Below are positions 7,047 to 15,575 of a DNA stretch of 27,958 nucleotides, in pieces. The DNA comes from DATDEW01 sp046590205 (lineage in GTDB: Bacteria; Bacteroidota; Ignavibacteria; Palsa-1295), in contig JBKJTT010000099.1 in the NCBI GenBank assembly GCA_046590205.1, positions 1 to 27,958 on the forward strand. Reading direction: 5' to 3'. Each line of letters starts with the position of its first letter. Position 1 is the first letter of the stretch. Below the pieces are notes generated by a model. That model saw nothing but the letters and a program-made list of their open reading frames with translations, was not told where the DNA came from and searched no databases. Position numbers and translations under genes: made by a program.

Positions 7047-8300
7047 ATGTCACAACAGTACCGCAGAGTTGTCATTACCGGCATGGGCGCAGTTACGCCT
7101 ATCGGTAATGACCTATCTACATATTGGGATGGTCTTGTCAACGGTCGCTCCGGTGGTGCTGCTATCACTCGGTTCGACGCGACTGACTATGACACAAAGT
7201 TCGCATGCGAAGTGAAGAACTTCGATGTTATCCAATATATAGATAAGAAGCTCTCGCAGCGTATGGATTTGTTCACCCAGTTCGGTATGGCTGCAAGCAT
7301 CCAAGCAATTGCCGATAGCGGTGTTGATCTTGAAAAAGTTGACAGAGACAGATTTGGTGTCATTTATGGCTCCGGCATCGGAGGTATGTGGGCATACCAA
7401 AAGCAGCAACAAACTGTTTTTGAGACAGGCGGTCCGCATCGCATTTCGCCGTTCTTTATTCCGATGATTATCTCGGATATTTGCGCAGGGTACATTTCAA
7501 TGCGTTTTGGTCTCAAGGGACCGAACTACGCAACAACAAGCGCATGCGCAACGAGCAATCACTCTCTGATTGATGCAATGATGTATATTCAGCGCGGATT
7601 ATCGGATATGATGGTTGCCGGTGGTACAGAAGCCGGAATATGCCCAATGGGTGTTGGCGGCTTTAATGCAATGAAGGCACTTTCAACTCGCAACGACTCG
7701 CCTGAAACGGCATCACGTCCGTTTGATCTGAATCGCGATGGTTTTGTTTGTGGTGAAGGAGCAGGTTCACTTGTTCTCGAAGAACTCGAACATGCTAAGC
7801 GTCGCGGTGCACGAATTTATGCAGAATTTGCTGGGTTTGGTGCAACGGCAGATGCTCATCATATAACAGCTCCTGCGCCGGGTGGTGAAGGTGCGGTTCG
7901 TGCAATGAGGATGGCTCTCGGTGTAGCCGATATGTCGCCTGATGAAATTGATTATGTCAATGTCCACGGTACGTCAACTCCTCTTGGTGATATTGCCGAG
8001 ACAGAAGCACTCAAAACAACATTTGGCGAACATGCCAAGAAGATTGCTGTAAATTCGACGAAGTCGATGACAGGCCATTTGCTTGGTGCTGCAGGTGCAG
8101 TTGAGGCAATAGCATCAGTGATGGCAATTTACCATCAGATTGCTCCCCCTACAATTAACTACGAGACCCCTGACCCTGCATGTGATCTTGATATTGTCCC
8201 GAACGTTGCCCGACCGATGGCTATCCGAGGCGCATTGAGCAATGGCTTTGGCTTTGGTGGTCATAATGCATCGCTCATCTTCAAAAAATACGAAGACTAA
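7047..8300 (+). CDS. fabF: 3-oxoacyl-[acyl-carrier-protein] synthase II (KAS II)
   Basis: FabF condenses acyl-ACP with malonyl-ACP in elongation. The Cys-His-His active site is visible: C167 in TTSACATSN, H307 in VHGTSTPLGD and H344 in KSMTGHLLGAAGAVE. The C-terminal NGFGFGGHNASLIF loop is standard. The reading frame reaches back to an ATG at 7011, but that adds 12 residues inside a stem-loop; the ATG at 7047 gives MSQQYRRVVITGMG, the normal N-terminus, and a normal length of 417 residues. No Shine-Dalgarno is visible before 7047. The rnc gene follows after 11 bases. Confidence 0.95.
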   Translation: MSQQYRRVVITGMGAVTPIGNDLSTYWDGLVNGRSGGAAITRFDATDYDTKFACEVKNFDVIQYIDKKLSQRMDLFTQFGMAASIQAIADSGVDLEKVDRDRFGVIYGSGIGGMWAYQKQQQTVFETGGPHRISPFFIPMIISDICAGYISMRFGLKGPNYATTSACATSNHSLIDAMMYIQRGLSDMMVAGGTEAGICPMGVGGFNAMKALSTRNDSPETASRPFDLNRDGFVCGEGAGSLVLEELEHAKRRGARIYAEFAGFGATADAHHITAPAPGGEGAVRAMRMALGVADMSPDEIDYVNVHGTSTPLGDIAETEALKTTFGEHAKKIAVNSTKSMTGHLLGAAGAVEAIASVMAIYHQIAPPTINYETPDPACDLDIVPNVARPMAIRGALSNGFGFGGHNASLIFKKYED

Positions 8301-8311
8301 TCAAAATTTTT

Positions 8312-9226
8312 GTGAGCCCTGATCCTTCCTCCGAAAAAAGAGTAGGTCTATTAAATAGACTGAAATCCCGTATTGAAAACTACCGCGAACTCGGCAGGCA
8401 ACGCCGTGGTGATCGTGGTCTGCGTTCAAGTCCATCCTTTACACCTGATACCACACCTGACCAGCAAGTACTTCCGCCTGCCGCTGGTGTTGCTCGTGGT
8501 GTATTAAGTGCGGCTGATTTCACAATTCTTGAAGAGCGCATTGGATATGTTATTAAGTATCGCGCATATTTTCTTCAAGCACTTACGCACAGGTCATATC
8601 TCCAGTTTGTGAACGACCCGACAATGCTCTCGAACGAGCGTCTTGAGTTTTTAGGTGATGCCGTTCTTGACCTTGTTATTGGTGAATATCTTTATAGGGA
8701 ATTTCAGAGTTTGCCTGAAGGAGAATTAACAAAGCTTCGTTCGCGGCTTGTATCAGGTACCTCACTTGCCCGTCATGCAAGTGACATCGGGTTAGGGCAG
8801 TTTATGTTACTTTCAACATCGGCATTTAACGCCTTAGAGCGTGGCTCGGTTACGCTGCTTGCCGATGCATATGAAGCGGTTATAGCCGCTATCTATCTTG
8901 ACGGTGGAATGAGCGCAGCGCGAGATTTTGTCTATAAACAGATCATCACCCATTCCCGACGTGATGAACTCCTACATAGCGATACGAATTACAAATCTAT
9001 GCTTCTAGAATATGCTCAAGGCAAAAAACTGGGAGTTCCGAGGTACATCACTGTAAATGAAGAAGGTCCGAACCATGCTCGTATGTTTACAGTAGAGGTT
9101 CTGGTTGCAGGTGTTGTGCAGGGCGGCGGACAGGGGCGTTCTAAGAAGGAAGCCGAGCAGATGGCTGCGAAGTTAGCGGTCGAGAGGATTGCGGCAGAAA
9201 ATGGTTCGATTCCTGTTGCCGAATAA
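8312..9226 (+). CDS. rnc: Ribonuclease III
   Basis: RNase III cleaves double-stranded RNA in rRNA maturation and mRNA processing. The signature NERLEFLGDAVLDLVIGEYL (~109) carries the catalytic acidic residues, and the second acidic cluster ADAYEAVIAAIYLDGG lies near 190. A double-stranded RNA binding domain fills the C-terminus (~225-298, KSMLLEYAQGKK to SKKEAEQMAAKLAV). The GTG start at 8312 gives an N-terminal extension of about 65 basic residues before the nuclease domain, giving 304 residues against about 225 in E. coli; a shorter start cannot be excluded. The acpP-fabF-rnc order is common in Gram-negative bacteria. The stop is followed by a 93-base AT-rich gap in which no clear terminator was seen. 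Confidence 0.94.
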   Translation: MSPDPSSEKRVGLLNRLKSRIENYRELGRQRRGDRGLRSSPSFTPDTTPDQQVLPPAAGVARGVLSAADFTILEERIGYVIKYRAYFLQALTHRSYLQFVNDPTMLSNERLEFLGDAVLDLVIGEYLYREFQSLPEGELTKLRSRLVSGTSLARHASDIGLGQFMLLSTSAFNALERGSVTLLADAYEAVIAAIYLDGGMSAARDFVYKQIITHSRRDELLHSDTNYKSMLLEYAQGKKLGVPRYITVNEEGPNHARMFTVEVLVAGVVQGGGQGRSKKEAEQMAAKLAVERIAAENGSIPVAE

Positions 9227-9319
9227 ACCAGAAGTAAGAAAATTTTATATTTTCCCGAAGAAATATATTTATCGTCTTTCTTGTTTACCCTTTTCTATAC
9301 GAATTTAGCTCGGTAAATA

Positions 9320-12211
9320 ATGACGAAAAATCTGCAGCATCCTGATATATTCCAAGACCGCCACATCGGACCCAACCAAGACGAACAACAACTGATGCTC
9401 TCTGTAGTTGGAGCGTCGTCGCTTGATGAGCTGATCAATCAGACCGTTCCTCCCTCGATACATCTTACGAATCCGCTCAATCTTGTTAATGGAGTATCTG
9501 AATTTGATCTTCTCCATACGCTTCGTCATATCGCATCTGAAAATACCGTTGCAAAGTCATACATTGGTACAGGGTACTATGGCACAATAACGCCTCCGGT
9601 AATCTTACGAAACCTCATGGAGAATCCGGGTTGGTATACACAATATACTCCATACCAAGCAGAGATAGCGCAGGGTCGTTTGGAGTCACTCTTGAACTTC
9701 CAGACAATGGTGATGGACTTAACAGCGATGGAGATCGCCAATGCTTCTCTTTTAGACGAAGCAACTGCAGCCGCGGAAGCAATGCATTTGATGCACGCTG
9801 TCGGTCATAAAGGGAATACTCTTTTTGCATCGCAAACTCTTTTCCCACAGTCATTGGAAGTCTTGAAGACACGTTGTGAGCCACTCGGTATCAACTTGGT
9901 TGTTGGCAATCATAACGAACTTCTCAAAAATTGGAATGATGATATCTTTGGAGTCATCATCCAATATCCTGATGGTAACGGTTCGGTTGAATCATATACC
10001 GAGTTGACTAATGCAGCTCACGAGCACAAAGCCCTTGTAGCAGTTGCAACTGACCTTATGGCATTGCTTTTGCTCACACCTCCGGGTGAATGGGGAGCTG
10101 ATGTAGTCTTCGGTTCAGCGCAACGTTTTGGTGTTCCGATGGGATATGGTGGACCTCATGCGGCGTTCTTTGCTACGAAGGATGAATTTAAACGTCAACT
10201 GCCTGGTCGTATTATCGGTGTCTCTATTGATTCGTATGGGAATCGTGCTCTTCGCATGGCACTTCAAACTCGCGAACAGCATATCCGCCGAGATAAAGCG
10301 ACGAGCAATATCTGCACGGCACAAGCATTACTTGCAAACATGTCAGCAATGTATGCTGTCTATCATGGACCTAACGTTCTTCGTCAGGTTGCAGAGCGCA
10401 TTAATCACCTAACGGTGATACTTGCTGAATCGCTAAAGAAAGCACACTACACTCTTGCTTCCGATTCATACTTTGATACCATCAAAGTACACGCTGACCA
10501 GAAGAAGATTCATAACATCAAAGAGCATTCCCAAAAGCAGAAGATAAACTTCCGGTATTTTGAGGGTGCAATAGGTATTTCACTCGATGAGACGACATCT
10601 CTTGAAGATGTAAAGAAGGTTGTTGCAATTTTTGCCGATGCAAATAAAGTAGCTATTGACCTCATTAAGGTTGATGAGGTTGTCCGTAATTCACATACGG
10701 CACTACCGAAAGAACTGCTCCGTACAAGCAAGTACTTGACTCATCCTGTATTTAACACACATCACTCTGAAACCGAGATGCTCCGTTATCTCAAGTTTTT
10801 GGAGAACAAAGACCTTTCGCTTGTACATTCAATGATCTCGCTTGGCTCATGCACAATGAAGCTCAATGCAACGACAGAGATGATGCCTGTAACGTGGAGT
10901 GAATTTGGTAATCTTCATCCGTTCGCACCAATCGAACAGACAAAGGGCTATCAGCGCATCTTCTCTGAACTTGAAGCAGACTTGTGTGAGATAACCGGCT
11001 TTAGCGCAATGTCTTTACAGCCAAACGCAGGCGCGCAAGGTGAATATGCAGGACTGCTTGTAATCAGAGCTTATCAAAAAAGTATCGGGCAAGGTCATCG
11101 CAATGTTGTTTTGATTCCTGCATCTGCACATGGTACGAATCCTGCAAGTGCTGTCATGGTAGGTTTGAAAGTTGTTGTGACGAAGACCGATGAAAAGGGC
11201 AACATAGATATTGCTGACCTAAAAGCAAAAGCCGAAGAGCACAAAAATGATTTATCATGCTTGATGGTAACATATCCTTCGACGCATGGTGTATTCGAGG
11301 AAGGTATTATTGAGGTATGTGATATTATTCATGCTGGCGGTGGTCAGGTGTATATGGACGGTGCGAACATGAATGCACAGGTTGGCATTACCAGCCCTAA
11401 GAACATTGGTGCCGATGTATGCCACTTGAATCTTCACAAGACATTCTGTATCCCACACGGTGGTGGTGGACCTGGGATGGGACCTATCGGCGTAGCCGAA
11501 CATCTCGCTCCATTTCTCCCGGGTCATAGTGTTGTTCCTATCGGAGGTGATAAGAGTATCACGGCAGTATCAGCCGCACCGTGGGGAAGCGCAAGTATAC
11601 TGCTTATCTCATGGGCATATATCAAGCTCATGGGAGGCAAAGGTTTGACTGACGCTACAAAACTTGCAATACTTAATGCAAACTACATTAAGGAACGTCT
11701 TGAGAAGCATTATCCAATTCTTTATAAGGGTTCGCACGGACGAGTCGCACATGAGATGATCGTTGATATGCGTGGCTTCAAACTTTCAGTTGGTATTGAA
11801 GTCGAAGACATTGCAAAGCGTCTTATTGATTATGGCTTCCATGCGCCGACGGTTTCTTTCCCTGTTGCAGGTACGCTCATGATAGAGCCGACAGAGAGTG
11901 AATCGCTCCATGAACTCGATAGATTCTGTGATGCGATGATTTCCATACGTCATGAAATTGCGGAGATTGAAAATGGAAATGCAGACAAGACGGACAACGT
12001 CTTGAAGAACTCTCCGCATACTGCAATTCATGTTATTGCTGATGAATGGAAACATTCATACTCACGCGAGAAGGCGGCATATCCGAATCATTGGGTGCGT
12101 GAGAATAAATTCTGGTCGCCTGTCGGTCGTTTGAATGGTGCGTTTGGCGATAGAAACCTTGTATGCGCTTGTCCGCCGATCGAAGAGTATATGACAGAAG
12201 CGGTTGTATAG
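9320..12211 (+). CDS. gcvP: Glycine dehydrogenase (decarboxylating), P protein of the glycine cleavage system
   Basis: P protein decarboxylates glycine and passes the aminomethyl group to lipoyl-H protein, feeding one-carbon units to folate. It is the full-length single-chain form (963 residues): an N-terminal half beginning RHIGPNQDEQQLML and a C-terminal half with SLGSCTMKLNATTEMMPVTW and the PLP-binding K707 in HLNLHKTFCIPHGGGGPGMG. The C-terminal YMTEAVV is typical. The ATG at 9320 lacks a strong Shine-Dalgarno; the AT-rich 93-base gap upstream probably holds the promoter, but no good consensus match was found. The stop TAG directly abuts the aroA ATG. The partners gcvT and gcvH are not in this window. 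Confidence 0.96.
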   Translation: MTKNLQHPDIFQDRHIGPNQDEQQLMLSVVGASSLDELINQTVPPSIHLTNPLNLVNGVSEFDLLHTLRHIASENTVAKSYIGTGYYGTITPPVILRNLMENPGWYTQYTPYQAEIAQGRLESLLNFQTMVMDLTAMEIANASLLDEATAAAEAMHLMHAVGHKGNTLFASQTLFPQSLEVLKTRCEPLGINLVVGNHNELLKNWNDDIFGVIIQYPDGNGSVESYTELTNAAHEHKALVAVATDLMALLLLTPPGEWGADVVFGSAQRFGVPMGYGGPHAAFFATKDEFKRQLPGRIIGVSIDSYGNRALRMALQTREQHIRRDKATSNICTAQALLANMSAMYAVYHGPNVLRQVAERINHLTVILAESLKKAHYTLASDSYFDTIKVHADQKKIHNIKEHSQKQKINFRYFEGAIGISLDETTSLEDVKKVVAIFADANKVAIDLIKVDEVVRNSHTALPKELLRTSKYLTHPVFNTHHSETEMLRYLKFLENKDLSLVHSMISLGSCTMKLNATTEMMPVTWSEFGNLHPFAPIEQTKGYQRIFSELEADLCEITGFSAMSLQPNAGAQGEYAGLLVIRAYQKSIGQGHRNVVLIPASAHGTNPASAVMVGLKVVVTKTDEKGNIDIADLKAKAEEHKNDLSCLMVTYPSTHGVFEEGIIEVCDIIHAGGGQVYMDGANMNAQVGITSPKNIGADVCHLNLHKTFCIPHGGGGPGMGPIGVAEHLAPFLPGHSVVPIGGDKSITAVSAAPWGSASILLISWAYIKLMGGKGLTDATKLAILNANYIKERLEKHYPILYKGSHGRVAHEMIVDMRGFKLSVGIEVEDIAKRLIDYGFHAPTVSFPVAGTLMIEPTESESLHELDRFCDAMISIRHEIAEIENGNADKTDNVLKNSPHTAIHVIADEWKHSYSREKAAYPNHWVRENKFWSPVGRLNGAFGDRNLVCACPPIEEYMTEAVV

Positions 12212-13525
12212 ATGACTGTAACAATCCTTCCGGCACCAAATGTCGAGACGGCACCCAGCCGGAAGGATATTCTTCTTCCTCCCGATAAATCAATTCTTCA
12301 TCGCGTTCTAATTATAGGTTCGCTTACTCAATCACGAGTAATAGTTCGGAATACGTCTTCGGTGATGATACCCGAAGATGTTCATTCAACGATTTGCGTA
12401 TTGCAGCAACTTGGTGTTCAGATAGAAATAGAATCCTCATCAATTAATCTTCAGGGTGTTGGTCTTTATGGTTTTAAAGCACCGATAGAACCACTTGATT
12501 GCGGCAACTCCGGCACGACAGCGCGACTGATGATAGGAGTGCTTGCAGGACAAACATTCGATTCAACACTCACTGGTGACGACTCGCTTTCAAAGCGTCC
12601 AATGAAGCGTCTTGCAACACTCTTGAATGATAATTTTGGAGCAGTTATGGAGTGTTTGAATGGGGATGGATTGCCGATAACAATACATAACGCAAAACTT
12701 CATCAGTCTGACAATCCAATCTCTGTTCGTTCGGCGCAGATAAAATCGGCTCTGCTTTTAGCTTCGCTCTATACTGATAGGAAAGTATCAATCACCGAGG
12801 AAGTTATTTCGCGGGATCATACCGAGCGAATGCTTGAGGGGTTCGGATTCTATGATAAAGAGAGATCATTTCCCGATGATATAGAGTATTTTCTCCCTAA
12901 TGACTTTTCTGCTGCTGCATATTTTATTGTTGCGGCAATTCTTTTACGAACGACTGTTCAATTACAGAATGTATCTCTGAACCCAACTCGAACAAGGTTC
13001 TTATCTATCGTGCGGGAATGTGGTTTAGTGGTAACAATCAGCAATAAGCGAAGTAACTGGAAAGAGGATTACGGAGACATTGAAGTTCATGGCTCATCAT
13101 TTACCGGAATCAGTCAATATAACTTTACGGATGAAGACGTGTCGCTGTGTATTGACGAGTTGCCTCTTATTGCAGTGCTTTTATCACAAAGCAAAGGGAC
13201 GACTACTATTCGCAATGCTTTCGAGCTTCGCAACAAGGAGTCAGATAGAATCTCAGCCATTTGTGAGAACTTGAGAAAGTTTGGGGTTGATGTTCAGGAA
13301 TATCAAGACGGATTCTCTATTACTGGTAGAGCCGACATTCATGGAGGAACAGTCAATACATTTGGCGACCATCGCATTGCGTTGACATTCTCACTTTTAG
13401 GTCTGGTTTCAAGCAAAGAGGTAACTATTCCCGACGCTGAGGTTGTTTCTATCTCTTTCCCGACATTCTTTGAAGAACTTTCACATTTTATTGGGAATTC
13501 AAGAGTACAGATACGCGAAATATGA
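12212..13525 (+). CDS. aroA: 3-phosphoshikimate 1-carboxyvinyltransferase (EPSP synthase)
   Basis: AroA joins phosphoenolpyruvate to shikimate 3-phosphate, the sixth shikimate step. Motifs in order: LPPDKSILHRVLI (~22, substrate-binding Lys-Ser), GNSGTTARLMIG (~99), SRDHTERMLEGFGF (~200), PNDFSAAAYF (~225), IDELPLIAVLL with the catalytic Asp (~312), NKESDRISA (~339) and FGDHRIALTFSL (~384). The GNSGTT and SRDHTERML signatures are nearer the Gram-positive/class II style than the E. coli style. The segment between the SRDHTERML motif and PNDFS looks shorter than usual. Length is 437 residues. It starts at the base after the gcvP stop and overlaps aroE by 4 bases (ATGA). Confidence 0.94.
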   Translation: MTVTILPAPNVETAPSRKDILLPPDKSILHRVLIIGSLTQSRVIVRNTSSVMIPEDVHSTICVLQQLGVQIEIESSSINLQGVGLYGFKAPIEPLDCGNSGTTARLMIGVLAGQTFDSTLTGDDSLSKRPMKRLATLLNDNFGAVMECLNGDGLPITIHNAKLHQSDNPISVRSAQIKSALLLASLYTDRKVSITEEVISRDHTERMLEGFGFYDKERSFPDDIEYFLPNDFSAAAYFIVAAILLRTTVQLQNVSLNPTRTRFLSIVRECGLVVTISNKRSNWKEDYGDIEVHGSSFTGISQYNFTDEDVSLCIDELPLIAVLLSQSKGTTTIRNAFELRNKESDRISAICENLRKFGVDVQEYQDGFSITGRADIHGGTVNTFGDHRIALTFSLLGLVSSKEVTIPDAEVVSISFPTFFEELSHFIGNSRVQIREI

Positions 13526-14421
13526 CCTTAAAAGCAGCGCTTCTCGGAAAAGAACTATCGAAGAGCCTTTCTCCTCAAATCCACGGTTACATTTTTGATA
13601 TCCTCAAAAAGAAACTCAATTCATCCTACAAAGAGATTGACTATTCGACCGTTGAGTGTTCATCAGAAGCAGACCTGAAGTCATGGATAGGTTCTGCTTC
13701 GCTCAAAGGTTTTCATGGCGCAAATGTTACGACACCATATAAGAAACAAGCTGCTTCGCTTGCATCTATCAGATATGGAGCAACGGCGCAGATCGAATCA
13801 GCAAACTCATTACTCTTTCATCAGACCATCATCAAAGCGGCTTCAACTGACGGAGCAGGGTTCTTCTCTTCGCTGCTACGTGAACATTCAGAATTCAATC
13901 TTGAGAATTATCATTTAGTCTTGCTCGGCGCGGGGGCAACAGCAAAGGCAGTCGTTTATGCACTCTGCACAAAGTGGATGCCGATGTCGCTTACCATTGT
14001 TAATCGCACAAAATCCGAAGCAGATAAACTTGCCGAATTTTGTATAGCAGAGTCACCGGGACCAACGGTTCGTGTGCTTGGATATGACGAATTTATGAAG
14101 GATGCTTATGCTCCGCATTACCGCCTTATCATTCAGGCAACACCTGTCGGCAATGTTTCTCATCCCGGTAATCTTATCAATGGTTTCGGTTGGCATCAGA
14201 CCGACCTTGCTATTGAGCTAACATATAATCCTATTGATACACTAATGCTCAAGCAAGCGCGTGAAGCAGGATCGAAAACACATGACGGACTTGGGATGCT
14301 TATCGAGCAAGCAGCATTTAGTCAATACTACTGGATGAAATCAGAATTGCCGGAGTCATCACCGCTATCTGATGATGAGTACTATCAGATAAAACAACGC
14401 GCCGCACTTTTACTCCAATAA
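13522..14421 (+). CDS. aroE: Shikimate dehydrogenase
   Basis: AroE reduces 3-dehydroshikimate to shikimate with NADPH. The substrate domain shows SKSLSPQIHGYIF (shikimate-binding Ser residues), GANVTTPYKKQA with the catalytic Lys, and STDGAGF with the catalytic Asp. The nucleotide domain has GAGATAKAVVYAL (~133) and NRTKSEADKLA (~156). The C-terminal DGLGMLIEQAAFSQYYW is diagnostic. VTTPYKK replaces the commoner VTIPHK, a mild variation. The ATG overlaps aroA (ATGA) and the TAA shares one base with the aroC ATG. The length of 299 residues is slightly above the usual 270-290. Confidence 0.93.
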   Translation: MTLKAALLGKELSKSLSPQIHGYIFDILKKKLNSSYKEIDYSTVECSSEADLKSWIGSASLKGFHGANVTTPYKKQAASLASIRYGATAQIESANSLLFHQTIIKAASTDGAGFFSSLLREHSEFNLENYHLVLLGAGATAKAVVYALCTKWMPMSLTIVNRTKSEADKLAEFCIAESPGPTVRVLGYDEFMKDAYAPHYRLIIQATPVGNVSHPGNLINGFGWHQTDLAIELTYNPIDTLMLKQAREAGSKTHDGLGMLIEQAAFSQYYWMKSELPESSPLSDDEYYQIKQRAALLLQ

Positions 14422-15575
14422 TGGGACGACTTCGATACCTTACTGCCGGAGAATCACACGGTGAAGCACTCGTCGGGATACTCGATGGTATGCCCGCAGG
14501 GCTTTCTCTGATCGCAGAGCGAGATATTGATCCAATACTTGCCGAACGTCAAAAAGGGTATGGTCGCTCGCGCCGACAACAGATCGAGAATGACAAAGCG
14601 AAGATACTATCAGGTGTTAGGTTCTCAGTTACGACAGGCGCACCAATAGCAATCCTCATCGAGAATAAAGATTGGGCAAATTGGAAAGAGAAGATGGCGG
14701 TTGCGGGTGACCCGCCGAATGATCTCAAGCTTGTTACAATACCTCGTCCCGGGCATGTTGATCTTGCTGGAGCAATCAAGTATGGGCATACGGATGATAT
14801 TCGTAATGTATTTGATCGTGCAAGTGCGAGAGAAACTGCAATGCGTGTTGCTCTTGGTGCAATTGCTAATACTCTCTTATCAACCATTGGTGTTACCTCG
14901 CTTTCATTTGTAAGAAGTATAGGAAGCGTCCAGACTGATATTGTAGTCTCAAAGGAATCAATAGAATCTATTGAGAACTCACCCGTAAGATGCCCTGACG
15001 CAAAAGCTGAACAAGAGATGATGTCTCTGATTGATGAAGCTAAAGATAAGCAAGATACACTTGGAGGAGTAGTTGAGGCAGTGTTTACGGGGCTTCCAAT
15101 CGGCGTAGGGAGTGCAATGCAATGGGATAGAAAGCTTGACGGGAAGCTTGCTGAATCTCTGATGAGCATTCAGGCAGTAAAGTCAGTCGAGGTAGGTGGG
15201 GGCAAAGATACTGCATTTGCATTCGGCTCGGCTGTGCATGATGATATTATTGTATCTGATGGGAAGATAACTCGTTCGAGTAATAATGCTGGCGGTCTTG
15301 AGGGTGGTATGTCAAATGGCGAGCCGCTTGTCGTTCGTGTAGCAATGAAGCCCATCTCAACGCTTATGCAGCCGCTTCCATCAATTGATCTCCTAACTAT
15401 GAAACCTGCTGATGCACACATTGAGCGAAGTGACGTGTGCGCCGTCCCTGCACTTTCGGTAATAGTTGAGAATGTAGCAGCGCTTACGATCGCCGATGCA
15501 CTCCTTGATACATTCGGTGGTGACACACTTATCGAACTTCAAGATAGAATAGAAAAGCGGAGGAAAGCTATCTGA
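14421..15575 (+). CDS. aroC: Chorismate synthase
   Basis: AroC eliminates phosphate from EPSP to give chorismate, using reduced FMN. Family motifs: GRLRYLTAGESHGEALVGIL at the start, a basic GRSRRQQIENDKAKILSGV block (~49), RPGHVDLAGAIKYG (~110), RASARETAMRVALGAIA (~133), and GGLEGGMSNGEPLVVRVAMK (~293) with KPISTL. The 384-residue length is typical. The ATG shares one base with the aroE stop (TAATG), and the stop TGA overlaps the proposed CTG start of aroKB (CTGA). A strong GGAGG sits inside its last codons and serves the next gene. Confidence 0.96.
   Translation: MGRLRYLTAGESHGEALVGILDGMPAGLSLIAERDIDPILAERQKGYGRSRRQQIENDKAKILSGVRFSVTTGAPIAILIENKDWANWKEKMAVAGDPPNDLKLVTIPRPGHVDLAGAIKYGHTDDIRNVFDRASARETAMRVALGAIANTLLSTIGVTSLSFVRSIGSVQTDIVVSKESIESIENSPVRCPDAKAEQEMMSLIDEAKDKQDTLGGVVEAVFTGLPIGVGSAMQWDRKLDGKLAESLMSIQAVKSVEVGGGKDTAFAFGSAVHDDIIVSDGKITRSSNNAGGLEGGMSNGEPLVVRVAMKPISTLMQPLPSIDLLTMKPADAHIERSDVCAVPALSVIVENVAALTIADALLDTFGGDTLIELQDRIEKRRKAI
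15559..15563 (+). promoter_or_regulatory. Shine-Dalgarno (GGAGG) that sets the aroKB start
   Basis: GGAGG inside the 3' end of aroC lies exactly 8 bases before CTG at 15572, an optimal spacing. It is about 44 bases before the TTG at 15608, too far to serve it. It is one of the strongest Shine-Dalgarno sequences in the window and supports a non-AUG start for aroKB. Confidence 0.7.

Noticed and set aside
9227..9319. Clear promoter before gcvP
   Set aside because: TATATTTA at 9264-9271 is close to the -7 consensus but ends in A, and no TTTG lies 19-21 bases upstream, so it was not listed as a feature.
12212..13525. AroA as a mis-annotated UDP-N-acetylglucosamine carboxyvinyltransferase (MurA)
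   Set aside because: The PDKS, GNSGTT, SRDHTERML and FGDHRIA motifs and the aroE-aroC context fit EPSP synthase; the MurA catalytic cysteine loop was not seen.
14549..15169. 206-residue open frame on the - strand inside aroC
   Set aside because: It lies wholly opposite aroC, is serine- and isoleucine-rich in the manner of a reverse-complement shadow, and has no recognisable motif.
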